Position numbers and translations under genes: made by a program. The notes beneath the pieces are model-generated. The model was not told the origin of the DNA. It was given only the letters and a program-made list of their open reading frames with translations, and ran no database searches. From positions 1 to 64,000 of the forward strand of contig CAYOQO010000005.1 of NCBI GenBank assembly GCA_964406135.1: a stretch of 64,000 bases of DNA. Direction: 5' to 3'. Source of the stretch: JACPFN01 sp964406135 (GTDB lineage: Bacteria > Babelota > Babeliae > Babelales > Chromulinivoraceae). Shown piece by piece: positions 43,828 to 52,277 of the stretch. Positions within the stretch are counted from its first letter, which is position 1; every line of letters starts with the position of its first letter.

Positions 43828-43865
43828 TTTTGCGTAGCAAAAAATATCGAAGTACTTGATTGTAC

Positions 43866-44186
43866 TTACTCAGCTTTTGCTTTTACTGTTTTTTTTGCTG
43901 CTGTTTTTTTAACAGAAGCTACAGTTTCTACTGCTGATTTTGCAACTGCTTGAGGTTTTCTCATTTTGATTAAACGAGCTACAGCATCAGTTGGTTGTGC
44001 ACCAAGTGACATCCAATGAGCTACACGATCATCATGAAATTGAACAAGTTGTTTTGTTTTTGGATTGTAAGTACCAAGGCTTTCAAGGTACATTCCATCT
44101 CGTTTTCTGCGAGAATCAATTGCGACAATTTTATAAATTGGAGCATGTTTTTTACCAACACGGGCAAAGCGAATTTTTACAGCCAT
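43866..44186 (-). CDS. rpsP: 30S ribosomal protein S16
   Basis: 106 residues. VKIRFARVGKKHAPIYKIVA, VAIDSRRKRDGMYLESLGTY and AHWMSLGAQPTDAVARLI are typical; a Lys/Ala tail (VKKTAAKKTVKAKAE) extends it. S16 is needed for 30S assembly. It follows ffh, the usual order ffh-rpsP. Confidence 0.95.
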   Translation of the reverse strand: MAVKIRFARVGKKHAPIYKIVAIDSRRKRDGMYLESLGTYNPKTKQLVQFHDDRVAHWMSLGAQPTDAVARLIKMRKPQAVAKSAVETVASVKKTAAKKTVKAKAE

Positions 44187-44225
44187 CAGGCCAATCCTTT
44201 AAAAAAAGTTGAACAGTTAAAATTT

Positions 44226-45557
44226 TTATTTTTCAAAAAAACGATTCTTCTTTAGAAGTTTAACAAATTGTTTACTTTGTTCAAATCTTTGCAATAAAAG
44301 TTGTATCGTTGCCACATCTACTCCTGCTCCTTTTGCAATACGATTTTTACGAGATATATCTTGTAACAATGAAGGCTTCACTCGCTCTTGATGCGTCATT
44401 GAGCCTAAAATTACTCTAAATTTTTTCAGCTCCCCTTCACCTTTTGATATTTCTGCAGAAGGAATTGAAATATTTCCCATTCCCGGCATAAATTTTAAAA
44501 TTGATGAAATTGAACCTAATTTTGAAACCATGTTCAATTGTTGAGCGAAATCATCAAGCGTAATGTCGCCAGACATCATCGCTTTCGTCATTTTTTCTTG
44601 ATCAGCTTGTTTAATTTTGTCCTGCGCTTGCTCAATTAGCGTTAACATATCACCCATGCCAAGCATGCGTTTTGCAATTCGTTCAGGTCGAAAAATTTCT
44701 AAATTTTCTAGTTTTTCGCCAGTACCCACAAAATAAATTGGTTTTTTAAGTACATACCGAAATGCAAAAGCTGCACCACCGCGAGCACCACTATCCATTT
44801 TTGATAAAATCGCGCCATCAAAACCAACAGTATTTTCAAACGTTTGAGCAACTGAAAGTGATTCTTGCCCAGTCATGCCATCCAAAATCATAAAATTATA
44901 TTTTGGCTGCAGAATTTTTTTAATTTGAACCAATTCTTGCATCATAGCATCATCCACCTGCAAGCGCCCTGCAGTATCAAACAACAAATATTCATAACTA
45001 TTTTTCTTAAAATAATCATAAATTTCTTGTGTTGCTTGCACTGGACTACTGCTGTTTGCACGGTAAAAATCAGCACCTGCTTGTTGTGCCACAATTTCAA
45101 GTTGATCAATTGCCGCAGGACGATAAAAATCAACCGATGCACACAAAATTTTTCGTGTTTTTCCACGTTTGTCTGCTTGCGCTTTGATAAAATATGCCAA
45201 TTTTGCAATGGTTGTTGTTTTACCAGAGCCCTGCAATCCCATCATCAAAATAACCGATGGAATCTGAAAGGTAAAAGTTTCTTGCAAATACTCTCCGCCC
45301 AAAAAAGCAACCATTTTGTCATACACAACTTTAACAAATTGCTCTGCAGGCTTCATAGATGCAACCAATTTTTGACCGACGACTTCTTTTTCAACCGTTG
45401 CAATAAAATCTTGCACCGTTGTAAGTGGCACATCAGCCTCAAGCAAACTTTCTTGAACTTGCTCTAAAGTTTTTGCCACATTGTCTTGAGTTAATCGAGA
45501 ATTTCGACTGAATGATGAAAAAATGGAACTAAATTTTTGTGTTAAAAAATCAAACAT
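44226..45557 (-). CDS. ffh: Signal recognition particle protein Ffh
   Basis: 443 residues, standard. The NG domain has GLQGSGKTTTIAKLAYFIKA, DFYRPAAIDQLEIV, FDTAGRLQVDDAMMQEL and GAILSKMDSGARGGAAFAFR. The Met-rich M domain covers about 300-430, with the RNA-contact SRKNRIAKGAGV. It targets ribosomes making membrane proteins to SecYEG through FtsY, which is not in the window, and neither is the 4.5S RNA. A good promoter lies upstream. Confidence 0.96.
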   Translation of the reverse strand: MFDFLTQKFSSIFSSFSRNSRLTQDNVAKTLEQVQESLLEADVPLTTVQDFIATVEKEVVGQKLVASMKPAEQFVKVVYDKMVAFLGGEYLQETFTFQIPSVILMMGLQGSGKTTTIAKLAYFIKAQADKRGKTRKILCASVDFYRPAAIDQLEIVAQQAGADFYRANSSSPVQATQEIYDYFKKNSYEYLLFDTAGRLQVDDAMMQELVQIKKILQPKYNFMILDGMTGQESLSVAQTFENTVGFDGAILSKMDSGARGGAAFAFRYVLKKPIYFVGTGEKLENLEIFRPERIAKRMLGMGDMLTLIEQAQDKIKQADQEKMTKAMMSGDITLDDFAQQLNMVSKLGSISSILKFMPGMGNISIPSAEISKGEGELKKFRVILGSMTHQERVKPSLLQDISRKNRIAKGAGVDVATIQLLLQRFEQSKQFVKLLKKNRFFEK

Positions 45558-45604
45558 AGCTTTTTCGAGTTTGTTAAATTATAATCATGCAAAATTATGA
45601 ATTT

Positions 45605-45633
45605 ATTATAGCACAAAACCAACGGTAAGTAAA
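45605..45633 (-). promoter_or_regulatory. Sigma-70 promoter of ffh-rpsP-trmD-rplS
   Basis: On the minus strand TTTACT, 17 bases, TATAAT, with an extended TG one base before the -10. Leader of about 40 bases to the ffh ATG. Confidence 0.72.
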
Positions 45634-45647
45634 AAAATACGGAATTT

Positions 45648-46544
45648 ATGAAAAAATTAATTATTTTACTATTTTTTACATACGGACACACGCAATGTTC
45701 TGATCAACCGCCAATAGATTTTACAACGAGCAAATGGACCATTGTTCATTTTAACACATTTTTAGACTTAGCGCGTAAAGCATTAAAATCAGAAAATCCT
45801 GATCCTGTTGTCGTTAATCGCGCAATTAAAGAGCCACATCCTAGTGTCGTTAGTCGCGCAATTAGAGCAAACATTAATACTCCAGAAATTCAAGAAAAAC
45901 AAACAGAACTTTTTAAATTTTGGATTGATAATAACGCAACTCTTTTGTCGTATCAAAATTTTTACAAAAGCCTTGATGCATTACCGGTCTATGGGTACAG
46001 GTCCAACACAAATGATTGTTTTGATACTTTAAATCCTATTGTTCTTGCAGCATATCTGAAAAATTTCAAACTTGCTCAACAATTAATAGATGCAAAGATT
46101 TCCATGAAAGCTTCTACGTTTGTTCAACCATTGTTTAAAGATTCTAGGCATGGGGATCTATTTTATTTTTTAATTATCACTCATTCAAATTTTTCCCAAT
46201 ATGATCTTGAATTTTTTTTAAAAAACAATGCCTCTATGTCAAAAAGTTTTGAATCATTAGAAACAGTTAAAATTGCTCGAGAAAATATTGAACGCAGAAA
46301 ATGCATCAATCGCTTTGCAGCATCACGTCGACGCCAAAATAAAAAATTACCGATTCTCGTTCAAAAAATAATTTTTGATTTTTTACAACCAAAAATCTAC
46401 GATAATGAAACTCGTCGCAACCATGACCATGCAAATTTTATGATACAAGAGCGTATTGAATCTGAAAAACAAAGAAAAATTGAAATAGAAGAAAAAATTG
46501 CATGTATGAAAAAAGATCGCATTGATTGTTGCTCGATGCAGTAA
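45648..46544 (+). CDS. Secreted ankyrin-like protein with F-box-like C-terminus
   Basis: 298 residues. Signal peptide MKKLIILLFFTYGHTQCSDQ. Residues about 45-80 hold a 12-residue tandem duplication (PVVVNRAIKEPH then PSVVSRAIRANI). The middle (NPIVLAAYLKNFKLAQQLID) fits an ankyrin repeat, with weaker ones beside it. The end (KKLPILVQKIIFDFLQPKIY) looks like the Leu-Pro-Ile-rich F-box or PRANC-like motif found after ankyrin repeats in some host-associated bacteria and viruses. The last 40 residues are a charged helix. Such proteins can recruit host ubiquitin ligases; that is inference here. The next gene is of the same kind. Confidence 0.65.
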   Translation: MKKLIILLFFTYGHTQCSDQPPIDFTTSKWTIVHFNTFLDLARKALKSENPDPVVVNRAIKEPHPSVVSRAIRANINTPEIQEKQTELFKFWIDNNATLLSYQNFYKSLDALPVYGYRSNTNDCFDTLNPIVLAAYLKNFKLAQQLIDAKISMKASTFVQPLFKDSRHGDLFYFLIITHSNFSQYDLEFFLKNNASMSKSFESLETVKIARENIERRKCINRFAASRRRQNKKLPILVQKIIFDFLQPKIYDNETRRNHDHANFMIQERIESEKQRKIEIEEKIACMKKDRIDCCSMQ

Positions 46545-46572
46545 CATTGTATATAAAAATTTAAGGAATTTT

Positions 46573-47352
46573 ATGAAAAAGTTCATCGTTTTAGCTTTAA
46601 CTTTCGCCATAATTACCCCAAGCTCACAAAACAATCCCTTAGTTCAAGCTTTGTTAAATAATGATTCTGAAAGATTAATCGCTGAAATTCAAAAAAATCC
46701 TCTTCAACCAATTCCATATCAATGTATTCAAGAAGCTGTAATAAGCAATTGCAGCAAAACAGTTGCAATTTTAACACAACGCGTCACTGAAAATCCTGAA
46801 TTATTAGAAATTTATGAATTCAGAAAAGACTTACGAGAACTTAAAAAACTGAATGCAAAAACATTACTTATGTTAGCTATAAATTGCTCAACGCTCGAAG
46901 CAGTAAAAAATTTGCTTTCAATTCCATGCGTCCAACAAACTATAGGCCATACCACAACATGTACTTTTTATGATTATAGATGGTTGCATCGTCGTTATAA
47001 CAGAAATCCAGAAACGATTATAGAAGATTCGGCCCTAACACTCGCATGCAACAATAATTCTGATTTTATAGAAACTTTACTAAATTTTAAAGCAAATTTA
47101 TCACAAAGTCGCAAGCTTTCAGAAAGAGAAGAACAATTGCTTCAATATGCTCAACAAAATATTGCACAAAAAGATAAAATTCATCGGTATCATGCATACT
47201 TGCAAAAAACAGATCCTTCAAAAAAAATACCCAAAAAATCGCTCAAAATTATTCGCTCCTTTCTTATATCAAGAACAAAATGGGGAAATTTTTCGCCGAA
47301 AAAACCTCAAGAAGAATCTTCCGGTGGAATGGGCGGAAGTATGTTTTATTAA
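46573..47352 (+). CDS. Secreted ankyrin-like protein
   Basis: 259 residues from ATG 46573 (AAGGA 5-9 bases upstream). Signal peptide MKKFIVLALTFAIITPSS; the body has helical pairs such as NNPLVQALLNNDSERLIAEI and KTLLMLAINCSTLEAVKNLL that resemble diverged ankyrin repeats. The end (KKIPKKSLKIIRSFLISRT) resembles the F-box-like end of the preceding gene, followed by a Gly/Ser tail (SSGGMGGSMFY). The two are 28 bases apart and may be duplicates. No enzyme motif is visible. Confidence 0.65.
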   Translation: MKKFIVLALTFAIITPSSQNNPLVQALLNNDSERLIAEIQKNPLQPIPYQCIQEAVISNCSKTVAILTQRVTENPELLEIYEFRKDLRELKKLNAKTLLMLAINCSTLEAVKNLLSIPCVQQTIGHTTTCTFYDYRWLHRRYNRNPETIIEDSALTLACNNNSDFIETLLNFKANLSQSRKLSEREEQLLQYAQQNIAQKDKIHRYHAYLQKTDPSKKIPKKSLKIIRSFLISRTKWGNFSPKKPQEESSGGMGGSMFY

Positions 47353-47444
47353 TCAACATCATAATTTAATATCCAGGTTTTAAATCTTGTAGTATACTGA
47401 TTTTATATTGCTCAAATCGTATATTTCAAAAAAGTACCTAAAAA

Positions 47445-48563
47445 ATGGCAAAACGAGAATTAATTGATACCAAATTTACGCGTAAAACATTGTTGATCGG
47501 TGTTCATGCTCCGCACAATAAAACTGATAATATTCAAGCGTATTTTGATGAATTCATCAATCTTGCGGTAACTTATGGTGCAACAGATTACATCAACATC
47601 AATGTAAAATTGCGGACTATTGATCCTGGATATTTTTTCACCAAAGGAAAACTTGCAGAAATTAAAGCAATTTTTGATGACGGTGAATTTGATGACATCA
47701 TAATTTCTGACATGCTTTCTCCACAACAAGAACGCAATTTAAATGACATGCTTGATTGTCCCATTTTAGATCGAACTCGCTTGATTTTGGCAATTTTTGA
47801 AAAATCTGCAAAAACTTCTGAAGGTAAAATGCAAGTTGAAATTGCACTTTTAGAATTTGCAAAAACTCGCGTGACCGGACATGGAGTTCATCTTGATCAA
47901 CAAGCTGGAGCAATTGGTGTGCGTAGTGGACCTGGTGAAACTATGAAAGAAGCAACAATTCGCCATTTAAATCGCTCAATTTTAACACTCAAACGCCATA
48001 TTGAAAAATTAGATAAAGCTCGCGCAACACAACGTAAACAACGACTTTCCCATGGCGTGCCTCAAATTTGTCTTGTTGGATATACCAATGCTGGAAAATC
48101 ATCCATTTTAAACGAACTGACCAACAGTGATGTACTTGCAAAAGATCAACTATTTGCAACCCTTGATACCACAACACGACAACTTGTGATCAATGGAAAA
48201 AAAATTGGACTTCTTTCAGACACTGTTGGATTTATTCAACAACTTCCTCATCAACTCATTGCATCATTTCAATCAACACTTTCAGAACTTTCATATGCCT
48301 CACTGTTACTCGTAGTTATTGATATTTCAGACAACAACTGGAAATCACACATCGATGTCGTACTGCAAACATTAGATACCATCAATGTGGAAAAAGAGAT
48401 TTTGTTTGTATTTAACAAAATTGATAAATTAACCAAAAAAGAACTTGAACTTCGCTTAAGTCAATTTGGGTTTTTCTCTCCATATGTTGCTGTCAGCTGC
48501 ATTAAACCAAATGGTTTAAATCCACTTAAAAAATATCTTGAAAAGTGGAAACCGAAAGCTTAA
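47445..48563 (+). CDS. hflX: GTPase HflX
   Basis: 372 residues. The N-terminal HflX domain (LSPQQERNLNDMLDCPILDR, VEIALLEF) precedes a GTPase domain with GYTNAGKSS at residues 212-220, the switch DTTTRQLV, DTVGFIQQLPHQLIASFQST and NKID. HflX binds the 50S subunit and rescues stalled ribosomes under heat stress in E. coli. The next gene, a UvrD helicase, starts 6 bases after the stop. The C-terminal domain is short. Confidence 0.95.
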   Translation: MAKRELIDTKFTRKTLLIGVHAPHNKTDNIQAYFDEFINLAVTYGATDYININVKLRTIDPGYFFTKGKLAEIKAIFDDGEFDDIIISDMLSPQQERNLNDMLDCPILDRTRLILAIFEKSAKTSEGKMQVEIALLEFAKTRVTGHGVHLDQQAGAIGVRSGPGETMKEATIRHLNRSILTLKRHIEKLDKARATQRKQRLSHGVPQICLVGYTNAGKSSILNELTNSDVLAKDQLFATLDTTTRQLVINGKKIGLLSDTVGFIQQLPHQLIASFQSTLSELSYASLLLVVIDISDNNWKSHIDVVLQTLDTINVEKEILFVFNKIDKLTKKELELRLSQFGFFSPYVAVSCIKPNGLNPLKKYLEKWKPKA

Positions 48564-48569
48564 AGCATC

Positions 48570-50882
48570 ATGTTTGAACATAAACTTTCGTTTGACACCT
48601 TTGTGGCAACGCAATTAAATCATGAACAAAAAACTGCAGTTCAGGCAAAAGATGGATCATTTTTGGTTATCGCTGGTGCAGGATCTGGTAAAACTCGTGT
48701 GATCACAGCACGAATTACCAATTTAATTTTAAATCATCAAATTGAACCTTCATCAATCATTGCGCTCACATTTACCAACAAAGCTGCTCAAGAAATGCAA
48801 CATCGTATTGGTCAATTTTTACCAAATTTACGCACCAAACCAACGATTGCTACTTTTCATGCATACTGTTTAAAATTACTTAAAAAAAATAATTTTTTAA
48901 ATAACATGCCCGATTTTACCGTGATTGATGCACAAGACGCACAAAAATTATTACAATCGATTGTCAAAGAAAAAGGCTTAGAAAAATTATTCAATGTAAA
49001 ACAACTCATTTCATTTTTTTCAAATTTTAAAATGAATGAAGTTTTAAAACTTGATGAACCAGCTTGGAACATGCATCATGCTCAACAATTTATAGAACTG
49101 TACAATGCCTATGAACAACAAAAAAGAATGAGCAACTATTTAGATTTTGATGATTTACTTTATAAAACGTATGAACTTTTTGTAAAAAATCCTGATTTTG
49201 CATCAAGGCACCTTGCGCATCATCGTCATGTTCTGGTTGATGAATATCAAGATACCAACTTGATTCAACATGAACTTTTAAAACAGATGACACAACAAAA
49301 TAAAAAATTGGCAATTGATTCAGTCTGTGCTGTAGGTGACGAAGATCAATCAATTTATTCATGGCGCGGAGCCAATGTGAAAAATATTTTAGAATTTCAC
49401 AATGAATTTATAGGTACTCAAAAAATTAAACTTGAACAAAATTACCGCTCTACTCAGCAAATTTTAGATATTGCCAACAGCGTGATAAAACATAATGTTG
49501 ATCGAAATCACAAACAACTTTGGTCTGCAAACACCAAACAACATCAACCACTTTTGATGGAATGTTTATCAGATTTGCAAGAAGCTGCACTTGTAGCACA
49601 ACTTATTCATGTGATTTCAAAAAAAGAATCATTAAATTCAATTGCTATTTTATATCGAACGCACTATCAATCACGTATCATTGAAGAAGCATTGATTAAA
49701 GAAAGCATTGCCTACAAAATGATCGGGGGCATTTCGTTTTATGAACGAAAAGAGATTAAAGATTTGCTTGCCTATCTTCGACTTGTGATCAATCCATTTG
49801 ACCGTATTTCACTATTTCGTGTGATTAATTGTCCAGCTCGTGGCCTGGGTGAAAAATTTGAAGAACAGTTTGTACAAACATGGACCCAAAATCCATTTTG
49901 CAACTGGCAAGAAATTGCAAAAATTTTGATTTCGCAAAATCAACTTGCAAAAAAACAGGCAACATCACTACAAGAATTTTTACAAATGTTTGAAATTTTA
50001 GATAAAAAGAATGAAGACATGGATTCCCGTCTTCACGGGAATGAGGAGAAGGAAAACCAGGATCAAAAGAGAGAAAAAATTCTCACAAAATTTCCGTCCG
50101 TTACTCATTACCTCGAGCATTTTATTAAAGTTACCGGATATTTTTCATACCTTGCAAACAGTTTTGAAAAAATTGAAGCTGAAGAAAAACGTGCAAACGT
50201 TGCTGAATTTTTACGAGCAGCTGCATATTTTGATGAGCACCAAAAAGTTGGATTATCTCAATTTTTAGATGAAATCTCTTTGATGCAAGAAATGATTAAA
50301 CAGGATGATCAAACATCACAACGCGTCAACATGATGACATTGCACAGCGCCAAAGGCTTAGAATTTAACACGGTACTTTTGGTAGGACTTGAAGAAGGAC
50401 TTTTACCAAGCAGCCAATCTATTGGTCAAGAAAATGTGCAAGAAGAACGAAGACTTTTTTATGTTGGAATTACTCGTGCACGTGAAAAACTTTTTATTTC
50501 ACACAGCAAATATCGCAATACTTTTGGAAAACTTGATCAACAACGACCTTCCAGATTTTTACAAGAAATTCCAAAACATTTCATGCTGCAACAAGAAGCT
50601 GCTCATTGGAGCAAATCAAGCTTTGTAACTTTTTTTCAAGAATGGTTTACAGGCACTCCACAAAAAATAGTACAAAAAAATACGGCTGTTCCAGAAATTC
50701 AATCTACGACAACATCATCTTTTTCAGCAAACATCAAACGTTTACAATCTGTCAAACATGAAAAATTTGGTTTAGGAATTGCTCACAACGTTGAACAAAA
50801 AGGTGACAAAATTTTTGTCACTGTTCATTTTACACATCATGGAACCAAAAAAATTGAAAGTTCTTTTTTAAAAATTGTATAA
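48570..50882 (+). CDS. UvrD/PcrA-type superfamily I DNA helicase
   Basis: 770 residues. Motifs in order: Q-motif LNHEQKTAV, Walker A VIAGAGSGKTRVITARI, FHAYCLKLL, Walker B VDEYQDTN, GDEDQSIYSWRGAN, NYRST, LHSAKGLEFNTVLLVGLEEG and YVGITRAREKLFISHS. It is a 3' to 5' helicase of nucleotide-excision and mismatch repair or replication restart. I cannot separate UvrD from PcrA. Residues 484-493 (MDSRLHGNEE) in domain 2B are encoded by a palindromic repeat. The C-terminal Tudor-like tail (HEKFGLGIAHNVEQKGDKIF) is present. Confidence 0.95.
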   Translation: MFEHKLSFDTFVATQLNHEQKTAVQAKDGSFLVIAGAGSGKTRVITARITNLILNHQIEPSSIIALTFTNKAAQEMQHRIGQFLPNLRTKPTIATFHAYCLKLLKKNNFLNNMPDFTVIDAQDAQKLLQSIVKEKGLEKLFNVKQLISFFSNFKMNEVLKLDEPAWNMHHAQQFIELYNAYEQQKRMSNYLDFDDLLYKTYELFVKNPDFASRHLAHHRHVLVDEYQDTNLIQHELLKQMTQQNKKLAIDSVCAVGDEDQSIYSWRGANVKNILEFHNEFIGTQKIKLEQNYRSTQQILDIANSVIKHNVDRNHKQLWSANTKQHQPLLMECLSDLQEAALVAQLIHVISKKESLNSIAILYRTHYQSRIIEEALIKESIAYKMIGGISFYERKEIKDLLAYLRLVINPFDRISLFRVINCPARGLGEKFEEQFVQTWTQNPFCNWQEIAKILISQNQLAKKQATSLQEFLQMFEILDKKNEDMDSRLHGNEEKENQDQKREKILTKFPSVTHYLEHFIKVTGYFSYLANSFEKIEAEEKRANVAEFLRAAAYFDEHQKVGLSQFLDEISLMQEMIKQDDQTSQRVNMMTLHSAKGLEFNTVLLVGLEEGLLPSSQSIGQENVQEERRLFYVGITRAREKLFISHSKYRNTFGKLDQQRPSRFLQEIPKHFMLQQEAAHWSKSSFVTFFQEWFTGTPQKIVQKNTAVPEIQSTTTSSFSANIKRLQSVKHEKFGLGIAHNVEQKGDKIFVTVHFTHHGTKKIESSFLKIV
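50019..50045 (+). repeat. YTGGATYC palindromic element inside the UvrD-type helicase gene
   Basis: ATGGATTCCCGT, loop CTTC, ACGGGAATGAG. Perfect 8-bp stem, in frame, encoding residues 484-492. Confidence 0.75.
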
Positions 50883-50905
50883 ATTGAAGATACTCAATAA
50901 CTCTT

Positions 50906-50932
50906 GAATATTTACCCAAATATTCATTTTTT
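50906..50932 (+). terminator. Terminator after the helicase gene
   Basis: GAATATTT, loop ACCC, AAATATTC and ATTTTTT. It lies 24 bases after the stop at 50882. The stem is AT-rich but perfect. Confidence 0.75.
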
Positions 50933-51029
50933 AATCAACACTAACAGCAGTCAATCGATCAGACTCATCATCATTAATATTATCATCAAGAACAACGGAA
51001 TGATTTGACTCTTCAGTTGCTCAAGCTTC
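50931..51029 (-). pseudogene. Eroded C-terminal extension after two in-frame stops
   Basis: After TAG the same frame reads Glu-Ala, TGA, then 32 codons of acidic sequence ending at TAA. Absence of further stops and the normal amino-acid use suggest a formerly translated tail, or a sequencing error in the two stops. Confidence 0.35.
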
Positions 51030-51614
51030 CTACGCTTCTTTCTCTAATAAGCATTTTTTAAACAATTGTTGTTCTTTTGAATCAACTTGTGCAAATTTAC
51101 CAGATAAACGCCATTCACTTGGTACAAGATTTGATAAAATTTCAATAATATTTTCTTTTTGATTTAACTCTTTTAAAGACATTTTATTTTGCACAGCGTA
51201 ATATTTTAATATGTCATAATACAAATCCAAACCATCAGCGACCTTTTGAATATCTTTTCGCTCTTTATCCGAGTAGACTTGTGAAAATAAAAAATCAAAT
51301 TTTGCTACAATCAATTCTTCATTCAAAGAAAACATCTCAATAATGTCATAATGTGGAATTAAAAACCGATCTAATTTGAATCCTCTCCTACGAACTAAAA
51401 AATTATTGTCCTTATAGCATTGTTTTAATTTGTCAGATGCATCATCAATTAAATCTGAAAGCAACGAAACTTTTTGTTCCTCGGATAAAAAACGTGTCCA
51501 GATCATTCGAGCTGCTGTATGATCTGATTTTTTCCAGTGCTCCACCAATGCTGTCCCTGCAAAAAATTGATGCGTATTCAAAATCATCAAAGCTATTAAA
51601 CTATATTTTTTCAT
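51030..51614 (-). CDS. Secreted hypothetical protein
   Basis: 194 residues. Signal peptide MKKYSLIALMILNTHQFFAG. The mature part is helical and charged, with no ankyrin or enzyme motif that I recognise. The frame ends at TAG (51030-51032), then GAA GCT TGA, after which 32 sense codons (an acidic stretch with SVVLDDNINDDESDRL) run to TAA at 50931. The tail looks like a lost C-terminus. It lies 9 bases after another exported protein, with which it may share a transcript. Confidence 0.7.
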   Translation of the reverse strand: MKKYSLIALMILNTHQFFAGTALVEHWKKSDHTAARMIWTRFLSEEQKVSLLSDLIDDASDKLKQCYKDNNFLVRRRGFKLDRFLIPHYDIIEMFSLNEELIVAKFDFLFSQVYSDKERKDIQKVADGLDLYYDILKYYAVQNKMSLKELNQKENIIEILSNLVPSEWRLSGKFAQVDSKEQQLFKKCLLEKEA

Positions 51615-51623
51615 AATTAATCC

Positions 51624-52208
51624 CTACTCTTTTCCATTAAAAAAATCAGCAACACTTACATTCATTAAAAAATGGTTGTTTTCTATAGAAACAAATGCAG
51701 CCAAACACCCGACAGAAGATTTTAAACCATTTGGATTTTCCATCATTTTTTGCATATCAGTTGTAGCATTCAGCACAATATCTTTTCCAATAATTTTACC
51801 CGTATGTAAAACAACGCCATCATCAGGTACAATAAAATAACCCTGTTTATTTTTTAAAACCACATAAGCATGATCTTGAATTTTAGGATTTTCTGACAAA
51901 TATGGCCCTTTCCATAATTTAGGGACTGCTAAATTCATAGAACCAACTTGATCTCCTACAAATTCTTTAACGGTTAAAAAATCAATGTAATTTTTTTCAT
52001 GATCAAAAGAAATAATTTTGCAATCTTGATGAATTTTTTGAAATACTTTTTGCAAATTAATAACGTCTTGATGAATTATCATGTCAGTTGATTTGTTGGC
52101 ATGTTGCCAAAAAACAACCAATGATATCACCGAAAGTGCTGAAAAAATAGTCGTCGCAATAAAAAATAGCAACGAAGAATAACGCGAATGCGAAGATTTG
52201 CGAACCAT
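51624..52208 (-). CDS. Membrane-anchored periplasmic protein, unknown
   Basis: 194 residues. A single N-terminal helix (SSLLFFIATTIFSALSVISL) with a basic start anchors the rest outside. The outer part contains KLWKGPYLSENPKIQDHAYV, VVLKNKQGYFIVPDDGVVLH and GKIIGKDIVLNATTDMQKMM. The GPYL and GYFIVPDDG segments recall pseudopilin heads, but no prepilin cleavage site is visible, so I do not call it. It precedes the secreted gene at 51614 by 9 bases. Confidence 0.6.
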   Translation of the reverse strand: MVRKSSHSRYSSLLFFIATTIFSALSVISLVVFWQHANKSTDMIIHQDVINLQKVFQKIHQDCKIISFDHEKNYIDFLTVKEFVGDQVGSMNLAVPKLWKGPYLSENPKIQDHAYVVLKNKQGYFIVPDDGVVLHTGKIIGKDIVLNATTDMQKMMENPNGLKSSVGCLAAFVSIENNHFLMNVSVADFFNGKE

Positions 52209-52277
52209 AAAAAACCTCCATTTTTATAAGTCCTCTAACCAATATCTTACTAAAAAAAAGCTGTAAAAATAAAGATT

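Noticed and set aside
44865..45467. A 200-residue Cys-rich frame opposite ffh
   Set aside because: The reverse of a strongly conserved gene; codon use is unlike that of the real genes.
51624..52208. Type II secretion pseudopilin
   Set aside because: The GPYL and VPDDG segments are suggestive, but no prepilin peptidase site (G-F/M-TLIE) is present.
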